Assembly (NCBI GenBank): GCA_963693285.1
Contig: OY848918.1
Span: 8,683,156-8,747,155 of the forward strand
DNA: 64,000 nucleotides
From: Xestospongia muta
Lineage: Eukaryota; Porifera; Demospongiae; Haplosclerida; Petrosiidae
Reading direction: 5' to 3'
The notes beneath the pieces are model-generated. The model did no database searches. It was not told where the DNA came from and saw only the letters and a program-made list of their open reading frames with translations. The translations under genes were made by a program, and so were the position numbers. Positions 45,881 to 57,719 of this stretch are shown piece by piece. Position 1 is the first letter of the stretch. Every line of letters begins with the position of its first letter.

Positions 45881-46780
45881 ATGTGTTGAATGAAGGATGA
45901 CCAGTTGTTAAATGTTTCATTGTTGTATTTGATAATTGTTTTTATACAGAAGTACTCATGTAGGATATAAGAAGGAAATTAAAAGAAATGATGATTTCTC
46001 ATCTTTCAAATAATATGCACATACATCAGCATATATCATAACATCCTTTGTAGATTACAACCATAACTATACCATATATTGCTGTATGCCAAGAAACAGC
46101 TCTAATAACTAGTGCTCCTGCTTATACTGCTGGTACTCTTATTAGTATATATAGTGTGCCATTCAATAAAATGGATTATTGATATAACCATTGAGGGCTT
46201 AACTTTATTAAAAGACAAAATGAATGTATTATACAAATACAACCTTGTACATCTGTACCGTTATTTGGTCATTGAAGGACAATAGCTATCGATGGTCAAT
46301 GTACCATATATAACATTGTAATAATATGTGATATATTCCAACACTTTGTAATATTAATTGCTCTATATAAATATACTATAGACATTAACTACAGTTGTTA
46401 CAGTTGTAGGAATAATGAAATCATTGGTAATCATAACAGTTACGTTATGATTATCAATGATTTCATTATTCCTTGGAAGTAATTTTATTGAAATGGACAA
46501 TGTTGATATTCTTCTATAATTTTTGATATTTATTAAACACAGGCTCATGCACAAATCTTCAAAATCACTGATCACTGCTTTATGCCTAATAACAATGACT
46601 ATATTTACATTTGTCAGCTACACAACTGATAAGATTCAATACTTTAAAAATTAGATCCAAGTAATCATAACATTCTTGATTAACAGTACCATGTTGTAAG
46701 TATAATACTGTGTACATTAACAGAATAGTGTTTTAAATATAATGGAGCTACATAGAAAGTAACATATTACTTGTGAAATT
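45880..46780 (+). repeat. Dispersed non-coding repeat R1, copy 3, containing a long hairpin
   Basis: Follows 38440-39400 and 40855-41900 in order and text. A near-perfect inverted repeat of 29-bp arms lies at 46409-46437 and 46444-46472 around the 6-base loop AGTTAC. The other copies lack it. Confidence 0.75.
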
Positions 46781-46959
46781 TGATTAGTAGTGTTAACATG
46801 TACTATTGATCTTCCTTCTTCATACAGTATATACTGTCACAAGATAAAGTGGTGTGAAGTGAACTTGAAATATGCCACAATAAATATTAATAGTTTAACT
46901 TGTAACTGACACACACACACACATCAAGATGTACTAGTAATATTGTAAAGTCACCTTTC

Positions 46960-47070
46960 CTTGTTTTATGATAGTTAATGTAAATTGAACAGAACACATG
47001 TTATAATTACTCTCTGTGTGTGTGTTGTTAAGTACTATATACATGTACATGCACATGTATTGAGGATGAT
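46960..47070 (+). repeat. Dispersed 5'-flank repeat, copy
   Basis: TAGTTAATGTAAATTGAACA, ACATGTTATAATTACTCTCT, GTGTGTGTTGTTAAGTAC; the same block as 8645-8790. Confidence 0.75.
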
Positions 47071-48490
47071 CTATTGATTGGATTTGTGATAAAAATTGCA
47101 AAAATCTGATGACACATTAACTCATTTGTTATAAAAGTAACTGATCCATTCTATGTTAAATCCTTCTTCTGTAAATAAAGAAAGTTTTATATTAGAGATT
47201 TTGTTATTTTGTTGTGTTTTTCAATTGATTGATTACCTCATATTATCATCAAATTGTGGTAAGTTAAAAAATAATTATAATAATAAACTTTATCATTTTC
47301 ATGTCGTATATCAGTAAGATTATTAGAACTAGATAACCTAGCAATTACCAGCTGTAATGAATACACCATGTCTTCTACTAACTATAACATCAGTCAGTCT
47401 CATACATACATTAGTTTGCAAAGTAACCAATACATATTAGAGTATTACATTATATACACGTACATTAGAGGTACTTGTATACTGAACATTTAGACTTTAT
47501 GACTTCATGGTCTGTTAATTCATTAGCTGTTATTTTGTTGTTCATGTGATATAGATTATATTGCATATATATAAATGTGATAAATCCTAGTTTTATGATC
47601 AGATATAGTTTATTTATAGGACTATTGAATTTCTATATGAAGAATTAGTATGTGAAGGTGTTTTAAAGAAACATCCCAAAGTTCACCTCTCAGATTACAT
47701 TGGAGATTTCAGGTTTGATCACTCCTTTCACTATCACATGATAATCATGTGATATAATATTAGTTACTTAGCAACTACTCTATGCCAAATGTCATAGGAT
47801 CCAAATTCAAAAGATAACTGTACATTATATGGTCTATATTGTATTTATCATACCAAACTTCATTTGGTATAGCTCATGGGTTCGTATCAATTATGTGGTA
47901 TATTATATTACATAGTGGCTTGTAAGTACTTTGTATGGTCTATAGTATATATTGTACTATATATTGTATATATTGTACTATATATTGTTGTGTGTAATGT
48001 TATTAGTATATAATATGTATGTGGTCATGTGGTTTATACTACATATATTGACCTCTATTATACAGATAGTCATTTGGTCTATATTACATGTAGTTATGTT
48101 ATTATATCATAATAAAGTCTATAGATGATTGTTGCTATGTGTATAAGTTTATCATCAAAGAATGATGTTCATGTCAACATTAAAATATGATGTTAATTTA
48201 TTAAGTAAACACACATTAACTAAAATAACATCTCTACATTATAATAATATAATGTATAATATTGAGAGGAAATGTTACTAGCTAATGAATGATAATATTG
48301 ATAGCTGCTATAATGATACAAGGTGATTATGTAGAGCTCATATTGATAAATTAACAACTAGTCTTATAATGAACACTAAATAACTCAATGACTTATAATA
48401 AAACATGACACAATAAAATAATGAACTAAAAAGTGACACTTTATAACATTATACAAGTCAACAGTGAGTTAAAGACATATTGTTCTCATT
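47071..48490. other. Otherwise non-coding, 3' flank of receptor 5
   Basis: Apart from the candidate exon at 47620-47712 nothing is supported. Short TATATTGTACTATATATTGT tandem text lies at 47945-47985. Part of 47350-48140 recurs at 21590-21850. Confidence 0.45.
47620..47712 (+). CDS. Isolated candidate exon, unidentified or ciliary-protein-like
   Basis: Between TTTATAG and GTTTGATC an open exon reads TIEFLYEELVCEGVLKKHPK then VHLSDYIGDF. It is more protein-like than its surroundings and faintly recalls a segment of IQCA1/DRC11-type AAA proteins of the ciliary regulatory complex, but no neighbouring exon supports this. It may be a captured or retroposed exon. Confidence 0.3.
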
Positions 48491-51400
48491 TTACAGGTGA
48501 TGCATGGAGGAGGTTACTGTTGTAGATTGTCCTCCACTGCCATGGGAACCAGCTTTGGGACCAGTTTTAGGAGGAAGTGGTGGAGGAGTCTCCAAGTCTC
48601 CTAACTGAGCCTGTATTATTACAGCTCTCATAGAAAGCATCTGTAGTGACAAAGAAGAGAATGATAACCATAGCAACATTGATGTATCATAACATATGTC
48701 ATACCTTATTAGGGTCAGTCGGTGCCTTGATATCAGAGTAGATAACAGACTGCTCTAAATTTGATAAATTTGATGTAGGAGGTGCCATTGGTCTGTTCTT
48801 AGAAACATTGCCTAATTCAGCATATATTATACCCGCAGTTCTTTTTGGCTCAGCTCCAGCTCTAGTTGGTTTGTTTATCTAACAAAATGTAAGTTATTAT
48901 GATATAGTTGACTATATTATCTCATACTTCATTATTTAGAGTTGAATACAAACCAGTCAGTTGTGACTGAGAATTATTTTCTATGCTCTATAATATTATA
49001 AATTAGACTATGATTCTATCTATGTTTAATGAACCTCTCTCTCTTCTCTCTTCAAGGTAGAATAATCTCTTCCAATTACTGTACCATAAGGTTGTCCATG
49101 AGGTACATCATCTCTCTTTAACATAGAGTAATCCTCAGCTGTCATGTTATGAAGCAGTGCATGAGATATATCCTCTCTCTTTAAAATCGAGTAATCTTCT
49201 CCAGCTCCTGTTCCATGAGGTACCATGTGATCTCTTTTGACTTCAGGGTACTGTGCTATCACAGTTCCATTATAAGGAGGTATAGGAGGTTTATCTCCAC
49301 CATGGAACAGAGATATAGAAGGTGGTTGGTCATTATCAGCTGAATATGGAGGTATTGGAGGTAGGACTTCATCATATTGTAATGATAAAGATTGTGGTTT
49401 CTTCTTTACTTCATCATAGGTGGAATCTGATGATAACTGTAATAAAACAGTAATAATAACCAGAAGTTAATGAAATGTACGTATAATTTATTGTATTTTG
49501 AACTGACTTCATTTGAAAGAGGAGTAGTTTGTAAAAAACTTGTTTCTTTTGTTGACTGTAAAGGTAATCATAATCAATGAAAAAAAATATTTTATATAAT
49601 TTTCTTACTTCATTTAAGTTACCACTGTCCCTATGAAAAAGAAAAAATATTAAACTACTCTCAATAATTGTCGTTTTAGTGTGAATCCTTTCATAAAGGA
49701 CAATCTAAAGTAATCAGACTCTATATTTTGATCTAGTCATGTTCTTAAGTGTATTATTCTATTAAGAACACTTCTATATTAAGGCCAGTCCCATTACAGA
49801 GAGGCCCCACTGTACTAACAATTCTATTACCTTTCTGAAAAACTGTTTTCTGACATCTTGTAACCTACACATATAACAACATCTAGTAAGTATAAACAAT
49901 TATAGTATGTGTCTACCTTTAAATCTCTTTCTGTATATAACAGTAACAGTAAGTATAATAGTTATAACTAACAGGATAGCTACCACAATTCCACTAATAG
50001 TACCAGCAATAGCAATGTTTGGGTTACTTGTGTTGTTATTGGTGCCAGGTGTAATGGTGCCTATAGTATAAAAAGAAATGTAAGTGAAGTTTAGACAATA
50101 ATATTACTTGTTGGTGGTGTTAGTGATGGTATTGTAGTTGATTTAGAGATCATTACTTTATGCACATATGAAATAAGATTATATAATTAATATACGTGAT
50201 TATAGTATTTACCAAGTAAAGTGATGAGAGTTTCACTACTACTATCATGTGTTAAAAAAGTGTCTATAAAAGTGAATGAATCCTTGAATTAACTATTGAA
50301 TAGACTTGCCAGTAGTTATTGGTATAAGTTTAGAGGTTTGAGCTAGTGTATAAAAAACTACATAATATTATTTTGAAATGATGACACCAATCAATAAAAC
50401 ATTACCTGTTGTTGACATAACATTTATGCCGCTGGCTAAATATCAAATGATATAAATTTATTATTATTAAAGTTATATTATTACCTTTACTGACCAGGTT
50501 TATGACAATGTTTACTAAAATCATGCATAGTGCAATTACTTTAGAAATTATTGAACATTTATACCTGTTACATTTCTCTGTAGACTTTCTCCCAATATAT
50601 TCACAGCAGATACATTAATATCATATACTCCAAGTATAATAGTGTTATAAGTGAAGACAATATTAGTCATATTAGTTGTAATGATATTTCCTCCACTGAT
50701 ATTATGAGATATTACATAATACAGTACTGATGGTCTTGAAGTATCAATATTTGACTGTAGAATAGTTAATGTACATTAATGATAGATGTATCATACCTCC
50801 CAGAATATGTTAATAGTTGTTAATAACCCCTCATAAGTAGTAGTGACATTTAATGTTATAACTGGTAGAGGTACTAGATATATCAGATAACATAATAATA
50901 AGTTAGTGTATCACTTACCATTCCATGTAACAGTTAGTAAGTCACTGTTAACTCCTTGTCTTCCTTCACTGTCTCTTCCAGTTACTATAATCTCATATAT
51001 TGAGCCAACAGATAGACCAGTTATTACTACTGAAGTATTAGTGGCTACTAGTTGTTGCCAAGTATTGTTCACTTTAACACTGTAGTTAACTATACAGTGT
51101 CCACTCTCCAATGGTACTGACCAGTATAATACGAGAGATGATGCATTGAGAGGAGAGAATGTGACATTTTGTGGACTTGAGGGAATATCTGTTTGTGGTA
51201 ATATTCAATATGATATATTTTTGTAAAGTTAACTTACCAGCAACTATAACTGTAGCCTGATGTCTTATAAGATTAATATCACTACAATTTATATTTCTAC
51301 CATTATCATTAGATGTGACATGTTGAAGTCTAGCTTCTGATCTAATCATTCCATTCATTATACTAACAAGAATAATGTTAAAGCCACCAAGAACTGTGTC

Positions 51401-51658
51401 ACTTGAACTACCAGTCAAGTATGACCTTCCTTTTCCATAATAATCCCATGTCAGTATAGTACCAGTGACATTACAGATGAAGACTACATTATCTCCAGGA
51501 CATACTGGAGAGTAAGAGGGAAATGACTGCTGTATACTAACTACAGGATATAAATATATATAAGTCAATTGGTCATGATATTGTTGCTTACCTTGAGTCC
51601 TACATGATAGTATATTCAGGACTAATGCTAACAAGTAGGACACATCAAGTTTCAACAT
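48491..51658 (-). CDS. Ig-FN3-FN3 receptor with long multi-ITIM tail (receptor 5), intact
   Basis: All exons join in phase to about 694 aa: signal 51658-51592, Ig 51540-51238, FN3-1 51188-50919, FN3-2 50873-50797 and 50754-50565, stalk 50514-50485, 50435-50406, a GC-donor exon near 50343, 50263-50213, TM 50060-49917 (AIAGTISGIVVAILLVITII, then YRKRFK), tail exons 49864-49831, two short ones, 49436-49035, 48987-48928, 48878-48705 and 48640-48491. Tail motifs in order: STYDEV, QYDEVLPPIPPYSADNDQ, AQYPEV, EDYSILKRED, EDYSMLKRDD, RDYSTLKREE, GLYSTL, IIYAELGN, SVIYSDIKA, PPPLPPK. IIYAEL and VIYSDI meet the ITIM consensus [ILVS]xYxx[ILV] and lie about 27 residues apart, like tandem ITIMs in vertebrate inhibitory receptors that recruit SH2 phosphatases. 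The proline motif suits an SH3 domain. The extracellular half is close to receptors 3 and 4; TM and tail are different. Inferred role: inhibitory or adaptor-recruiting surface receptor. Confidence 0.85.
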
Positions 51659-51659
51659 G

Positions 51660-52110
51660 ATTAGTTGTTCAGAGATCTCAAAAAAAGTGTGTTTATTTTA
51701 ATACATAGTGTTCCATAAATGTCATGATTCTATTTTTAGACTTTTAAACATTGAATATTAATTAGTTTAATATGTCATGTATGAACTACTTAATAGATAA
51801 TTATACAAGTGGTACAGTTGTTGACAAATATATATATATACAAATTTTAAATATTATTATTTATTGTAATACTCCATATAATCAAGATAACGCATTCATT
51901 TCATATTAGTTTCAGTTTCAAAAACAACATTATAAAATTCCATTAACTTTTATACTTTCTATATTAAATAAAACCTTTTATTCCAACATATATTTTATAT
52001 AGTACTCACTGTGTATACATAAATTATATTCATAGATACTATAATTATAGCATTATATGTGTTTGGTGTACAGAACTTCTATGCTTCTAAAAAGTCATTT
52101 TATGATTGTT
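51660..52110 (-). promoter_or_regulatory. Conserved upstream region of receptor 5
   Basis: Similar to the 440 bp upstream of 29083 (inverted) and to 24780-25110. Shared: TTAGTTGTTCAGAGATCTCA next to the ATG, TTAGTTTAATATGTCATGTA, TATTAGTTTCAGTTTCA and ACTCACTGTGTATACATAA. Confidence 0.55.
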
Positions 52111-52254
52111 TTGAAAGTGATATTATTACAAGTGACAAGTCAACAGACCTTGGTAAGATGGAAAAATCAGGGTGTCATTTAAGTGAAATAATTATCTCGT
52201 GCAATGTTTGAGAATTCCTAGGCCACCTGACAAAGATGTGAAAATAAACCCAGC

Positions 52255-52425
52255 AGAATCAGTACGTCATTGCAAAATTGCAATCTAGACTTGTAACCAA
52301 AACTTCTATATCAACTATAATGAAACTGTTTACATTTTTATCAAAATTTTGTCATCAATTTACCTGTGACAAGGAAGAAACTAATGCTGCAATATACAAT
52401 ATACCTCTCCATTTTGAGGAGTGGT
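52255..52425 (-). pseudogene. 5' fragment of a receptor-1-type gene
   Basis: Minus strand: a signal exon MERYIVYCSISFFLVT near 52412-52364, preceded by the CACTCCTCAAAATG context of the gene at 11194. The first residues of the Ig exon follow (DIEVLVTSLDCNF) and end in unrelated text near 52270. The rest is missing. Confidence 0.65.
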
Positions 52426-52429
52426 GTAT

Positions 52430-53130
52430 TTAATTAGTCTGGTACTCGTGGAATAGATGTGTTTGAAGGTTGGGTTTAATGTATGATATAAATTTATGTA
52501 AGGCAGGAAGTCCATACTTCATTGTGTATTAAAATGATCCTATTCCCTAAAATCCAAATATTAGGAAATGCCTATAGATGCATACTTTGCAGGTTATAGT
52601 TAATTTTCAGTTTTTAGTGGGTGGGGATCATAAATAATAGAGTCAGAATAAAGGGATTGAAAACTCTGTCATGTGAAATGATACGTTTTTACATGCACCA
52701 ATAACTACTCTATTATCTATGGCTTAATGTAAACACTACCAAGTAAACTAAATTAATTATACACAACAAAGTATCACTTTCTGTTGGATCTATAAGCACT
52801 TCCTAATGTAAATATCATCTAAAATGTTGTTGTTGTTAATAATAATAAATGTTATAAAAGTAAGTTACTAATTATGTATGTAAAATAACTATATTGTCAA
52901 TGTCATCAATAAATTGTTCATTTTATTATCTAGGGCACAATAAATCATAAATTGTTCATATTATTTGTATGTGGAATAATTTATCACCAATAGTGATTTT
53001 TACAACACTCTCTAAGTGAGCATTTTCACTCTTTATAACAAAATTGTCATCAAATATCTTATCTGAGTTTAATAATTATGTGTAATAAAGTAAGACAATG
53101 TGTAGCTATACAATTTCTCTGTTCTAAGTT
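52430..53130. other. Non-coding
   Basis: No exon recognised. 52730-52830 repeats text near 39270-39360 (CACTTCCTAATGTAAAT). Confidence 0.45.
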
Positions 53131-53132
53131 TA

Positions 53133-53356
53133 TTAATTAATATATCCATAAGCAGTATTGCCTTGTAATTCAATGATTTATTTCTGTTCTGAGGTCTCTG
53201 ATGACTTAACATCATCATATATTGGACCTAATTGGGTAGTAGTAGTGGGTGGAGTGTCTTTGTTGTACCTCCTCCTCCTCATATTGAGAAGGACAATAAA
53301 TGTAGTAATAACAGCAGTTAATAGAGAAGAGAGGAACATACTGACTGGTATACTCA
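53133..53356 (-). pseudogene. Receptor-1-type TM and tail exon with nonsense codon
   Basis: Close copy of 9286-9509: SIPVSMFLSSLLTAVITTFI, then RRRRYNKDTPPTTTTQLGPI and YDDV. A TAA replaces the codon before IIELQG, so the ITSM-like AYGYIN end, still present in the DNA, would be cut off. The acceptor is intact. No upstream exons are found on this strand before 54 kb. Confidence 0.78.
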
Positions 53357-53799
53357 CTGTTAAGTAAACAATTCAGTAATATAACACGTTTGTTTTATAA
53401 ATTACCTTCTAAATATAACATTTGTTGACTTTCAATAGCTATATTGGAAATTTATTTGTATTATTTAGTGGCACATAATGTATTATATATACATATATAG
53501 ACCAGCTATAAAACAATAATACTTATTGTTGAAAAGACTTGGGCAGAGATGTAATAGATATGAAAAAACATTTCAGACTTTATATTTGTCTGGAAAACCA
53601 ATACTAAAAATCAATAAACAAAACCAAGCTATATATACAATACAACAACCAGTCAAAATAAATCTAAGAATTCCATAGCAACAACCAATGAGTTAGCTGG
53701 AAAAGAGTCCTCAACACAATTGGTTGAAGTGAGCAAGGTTGTTTCCATTTTCTAACCAGAGATCTCATCAGCAGACAGGGCAGATACACACAAAGTCCT

Positions 53800-54400
53800 A
53801 GATTATTATAACAGAAAAATAGCACTTGTATTATAGCATGAAAAAAACAAGACTATTGAGTGCATTGTTAACAATAAATGACGAAGATGAGTTTCTTCCT
53901 GTTCTGGAGTTTGGTGTAGTAAAAAATCCAATATTATTTATAAAAATTATCAAAATTATTTGTACTAGCAAAGGTAAGTGTTACATCTAATGATACAAAT
54001 ATCCAGCCAATAGCAGCTGAATCAACAACATAAAACTAGTTGTGTTGTCTCATATGGACATAGTTTTCACTGGAATATCCTCATATAATATAGCATCTAA
54101 GAATACATCTGATTATATATATAAAGTACCATTTGGGCATAAATATGCAGCCAAAATTAGGGCAAACCAAATTAAAACACAATGAACTTTGTCCTTAAAT
54201 TAACAGATATTTTGTATGCATCCTATATATCAAGAGAACAGTTAAACTAATTCATAGACTGAATGAATTATGTTTCTGTTTGTTATCTCTAAAATACAGC
54301 ACTATTGGTTACACATCATTAGTGACATCATATAATAAGTGATACATTGTAATTATATTTCTAGTCAAATGAAGGAACTGTGAATCATTTAAAGTTGATA
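53800..54400 (+). pseudogene. Receptor 5' region, broken copy 3
   Basis: Signal exon near 53880-53925 (MTKMS-type, here with GACGAAG so the first ATG is lost, then MSFFLFWSLV). The second exon (AKVSVTSNDTNIQPIAAEST) ends at TAA/TAG through a base insertion near 54030. Matches 8040-8490 and 42280-42900. Confidence 0.65.
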
Positions 54401-54744
54401 AGTTGGACTAATAATTTTGATTTTGATTTATCATAGGAAATTTATAAATTAATGATAAAATTGTAAATTTATAATTATTATAGTTATAATACAAACAACA
54501 GTGAAAAAATCGACATGCTCATTATCAGCTCTGTTAAAGAGTCAATACTGACACACTGACTACCAACATAATATATACATATACCACATATTATAATTGT
54601 AACTATTAATCAAGTTTCCAATATAATAGTCTAGTACTGTTACATCTATATTTATCAACAACATAACTGATACTTTTATGAAACCTCATGTACAGCTAAC
54701 AATATTATCATACACCATGCAGCAATTTCATTACAATATCCATA

Positions 54745-54967
54745 GTTTCTATTCCGGTCAGTATATTCCTCTCTTTTTCATTAACTGCTGTTATTACTAC
54801 ACTTATTTCTATCTCATTATGAGAAGGAGGAGCTACAATAAAGACACTCCATCCAATACTACTACCCAATTAGGTCTGATATATGATGATTTAAATCACC
54901 AGAGACCTCAGAACAGAAAGAGATTATTGAATTACCAGGAAATACTGCTTGTGGATATATGAATTAA
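54745..54967 (+). pseudogene. Receptor-1-type TM and tail exon, frame-shifted, Tyr lost
   Basis: SIPVSIFLSFSLTAVITTLI is followed by two frame shifts around MRRRSYNKDTPSNTTTQLGL and IYDDLN. The end reads ETSEQKEIIELPGNTACGYM: the key Tyr of AYGYI is Cys (TAT to TGT). Together with 53133-53356 it brackets a broken 5' region on the opposite strand. Confidence 0.78.
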
Positions 54968-54969
54968 TT

Positions 54970-55880
54970 AACATTGTCTACTACTTTCCACTAGCTCTAC
55001 CTGTAGATTTGTCAATGATTTTAATTTTTGTCACTCTTTATCATCCTTGTTACCTCACTTTAAATATATTGTACCTACTTATGTATCAGTAGTTTTTATT
55101 TTTTAGGATGTGTGTTTTGTACCAGCTTATGTTATTATACTAATTTTTAAATTACTTTGTTTATTAGCGTTAATAAATGAAACTAAAAATTGTGTTACTA
55201 GTAGTATAATATGACTCAAAGAAGAGCTTGTATAGTGATCAAACAAGTTTGAACGAATTTACAATATTGTGGAAGGCAACAATTTTGAGGAACAACCTCC
55301 TTATTTTCAACAGTTGAAGATTTAATATGGCATATCACTGTGACTATGACTTGTATCCCAATTTGATGTACAAATTAAAGTTTACAACCAACTTCTAGAT
55401 CTGAACTGATTCTAAAAGTTAATGTCCACTTTTAGATGGGATCCCAAACAGGAGCAATACAATTTAAAGCCTTTTATGAGTGTTTATTGGCATATTTATA
55501 AAAGTTACATAGGCACATAAAATGTTACTTTTGATCCAGGAAAGCCTGGACCTGTTAGAGATATTTTTGGTACACAAAGACATCAGAAGCTTATTAGCCT
55601 TTTCAAATTTTGCTCCAATATCAATGAAGTTAAAGTATTTTGAGTGTTCTTACTGCCATCCTTACACTAGTTTTTGTAAATTATGTGGTGTCCAAGTTAT
55701 TTCATGTGTGTGTGAGAAAAGAATATCATTCAAAATAGCAGTGGCATGAACATGTGCTGAAAAGAAAAGTTGTGTGTTCTCACATTCTAAGACTTATATA
55801 GTTGAATTATAAGGGACAAATGCCGTCTGGTTTAATTGTTGCACTTGAAAAGATACTTAACAACACATTTCCATTGTATT
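54970..55880. other. No recognised gene
   Basis: A plus-strand open frame of 75 codons at 55522-55749 includes FECSYCHPYTSFCKLCGVQV. It has a zinc-ribbon-like CxxC spacing, but nothing around it supports a gene. Otherwise AT-rich. Confidence 0.3.
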
Positions 55881-55884
55881 TCAA

Positions 55885-56285
55885 GTTGTACAATAACAAA
55901 AAGATTACTATAACCTACAAATAGCCTGAAACTAGTGAATGCACTAAAATAAAACTCGAGTATACTGCAAGTATAAAGATCTTAATTATAAGTTTGTACT
56001 TTTATCAATTTTCAAGGGTCTTCACTGCAAAAAATAAAGACATTAATAATTATATTTTTAAAGTATAACTAACATTATAGGTCCACGTCTTGATTTGTTT
56101 TTCTTTATTATATAGACAATGATAACAACAGCAAGAATTATAAATGTAATTATAATTAAAAGAAGTATAGCAATAGGAACTATAATTTCATAAGCAAGAA
56201 CTTTCTTGATATCTGTGAAATAAACACACATCCAGTAAAATAATGTCATAAGCCATTCCTTCAACAATACATCCATATGATACTG
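55885..56285 (-). pseudogene. Duplicated TM exon of receptor 6
   Basis: After an ATTTCACAG acceptor (about 56214) the frame reads DIKKVLAYEIIVPIAILLLI, a long Ile/Val/Leu membrane segment, then YIIKKNKSRRG. Intron sequence on both sides matches 57580-58010, so a segment of about 400 bp was duplicated. The donor GT of the copy at 57779 is GA here (GTGGACC), so it probably cannot be spliced onward and would read through to a stop a few codons later. It could serve as an alternative terminal TM exon or be dead. Confidence 0.6.
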
Positions 56286-56440
56286 AACACTTCTACTATT
56301 TTCTTAAACAAAATCCTAACTTTGTATCTAGCTAAACAGTCTTTACTCTTGACTTCTTATGGGACTGTTTGCCTCAAAGCTCTGTTACACCTATTACGAC
56401 AAATAAGCATTATGCCCTTGATTATGTGGTTATTATCTAG

Positions 56441-57238
56441 TTAACCTCGCTGCGCGTGGGCGCAAAACGAGAGTACTGTAGTCTATCAGTGTGTGTGTGT
56501 GTGTGTGTGTGTGTGTCTGCACTGCATGCCTGTTACTGGGGATTGTTTTTGAACTGCTATAACTTGGCAAGCGAAGCGTTAGAAGCTACCAACGTTTAGC
56601 AACGAATAGAAAAACGTGTGGACTTTACAACAGTAGTGTCAAAAACTTAATGTGGAGATTTTTTAGTATGTTGTAGAGAATCTTAAAGGAATATGCATCA
56701 GCAAGACAGAAGGTCGTTGGTCGAAGCAATTAATCGTTAGAAAAGTTCTGAAAAGTGTTTTCAAGATTGTACATGGACTTAGAGCGAAGTAACGCATTCA
56801 GGAAACGTCGCAAAGCACTGACAAAACTGCTACTAATAGATAATATATCGATTTATATTTGTACTACGGGACGTTTCCAAAGAACGTTTCCTTTTCAAGT
56901 TACAATAAATTTTGTATATTAAATATTGATACATTTTAAAGCGTCATGTAAAGGCTCAGAGAAACTTTCATCACGAATCTAGCACTTAATCTTGCTTGGC
57001 AATTGAATGATACTATTACTTACTCAGTTACAGCTCCAAAGACATGTCAATTAGAGTGCAAAGTACCCAATAAACGACAAAGCTTTTTCCCTTTGATTGA
57101 AGTGAAATGCTGAGTCATCAAACAACAGTTTGTAATGTGCATCACGTGATCTTTAAACAATTTGACCACACCTTGTCCGATCTTAAATGTACATGTACAT
57201 GCAGTATAGATCTACACTGGGCACCGCAGCGAGGTTAA
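56441..57238. mobile_element. Non-autonomous TIR element of about 800 bp, copy 1
   Basis: Begins TTAACCTCGCTGCG and ends with its reverse complement CGCAGCGAGGTTAA. The interior contains a (GT)n tract at about 56490-56516 and text such as AACTTGGCAAGCGAAGCGTT, all shared with 62112-63003. GC content is visibly higher than its surroundings. It sits between the two TM exons of receptor 6. No transposase is present and no clear target-site duplication was seen. Confidence 0.85.
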
Positions 57239-57239
57239 G

Positions 57240-57640
57240 CACTATGCTGCCATCCAAAGCTACAATTATTTTTAGATATTTTTATTTTGTAAATTACGTG
57301 GGTGTATAAACTATTTCTATTGTTGTATGCATGTGACAGATTTGCCTTAAGAATATCATTATATGGCAATACGTACCTCAATGATGTCTTTACAATATAC
57401 TTTCTTGAAACACGTGCCATAGATAACACCGTCCCACAATCTTAGACTTGTCTTGAAGGGGCAATGTCTGCTTTAATGGTTACATGATATGTATGCAAAG
57501 ATAATGCAATGACTCCCAATAAGGTATTTTTTATAGGTTTTAATTGTAATTTAAATTGTATAATAATTACAATCAAAATAAACATTATGTTTAAGACGTT
57601 TTACATCTTATGAACAAAAAGATTACTATAACCTACAAAA
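57240..57640. other. Non-coding
   Basis: No exon recognised; the right flank of the TIR element. Confidence 0.4.
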
Positions 57641-57719
57641 CAGCCTGACATTATAGTGTATGCATGAAAATAAAAAATCTAGTATATTGGAAGTAGAAAC
57701 TTCATACATATTTTGACTT

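Noticed and set aside
49035..49260. YSxL repeats as a true ITAM
   Set aside because: ITAM needs YxxL pairs separated by about 6-12 residues; here the gap is about 17, so ITIM/YxxL-type sites are the better description.
55522..55749. CxxC-containing 75-codon frame as a zinc-ribbon gene
   Set aside because: No supporting exons, homology or conserved spacing beyond one CxxC-type pair.
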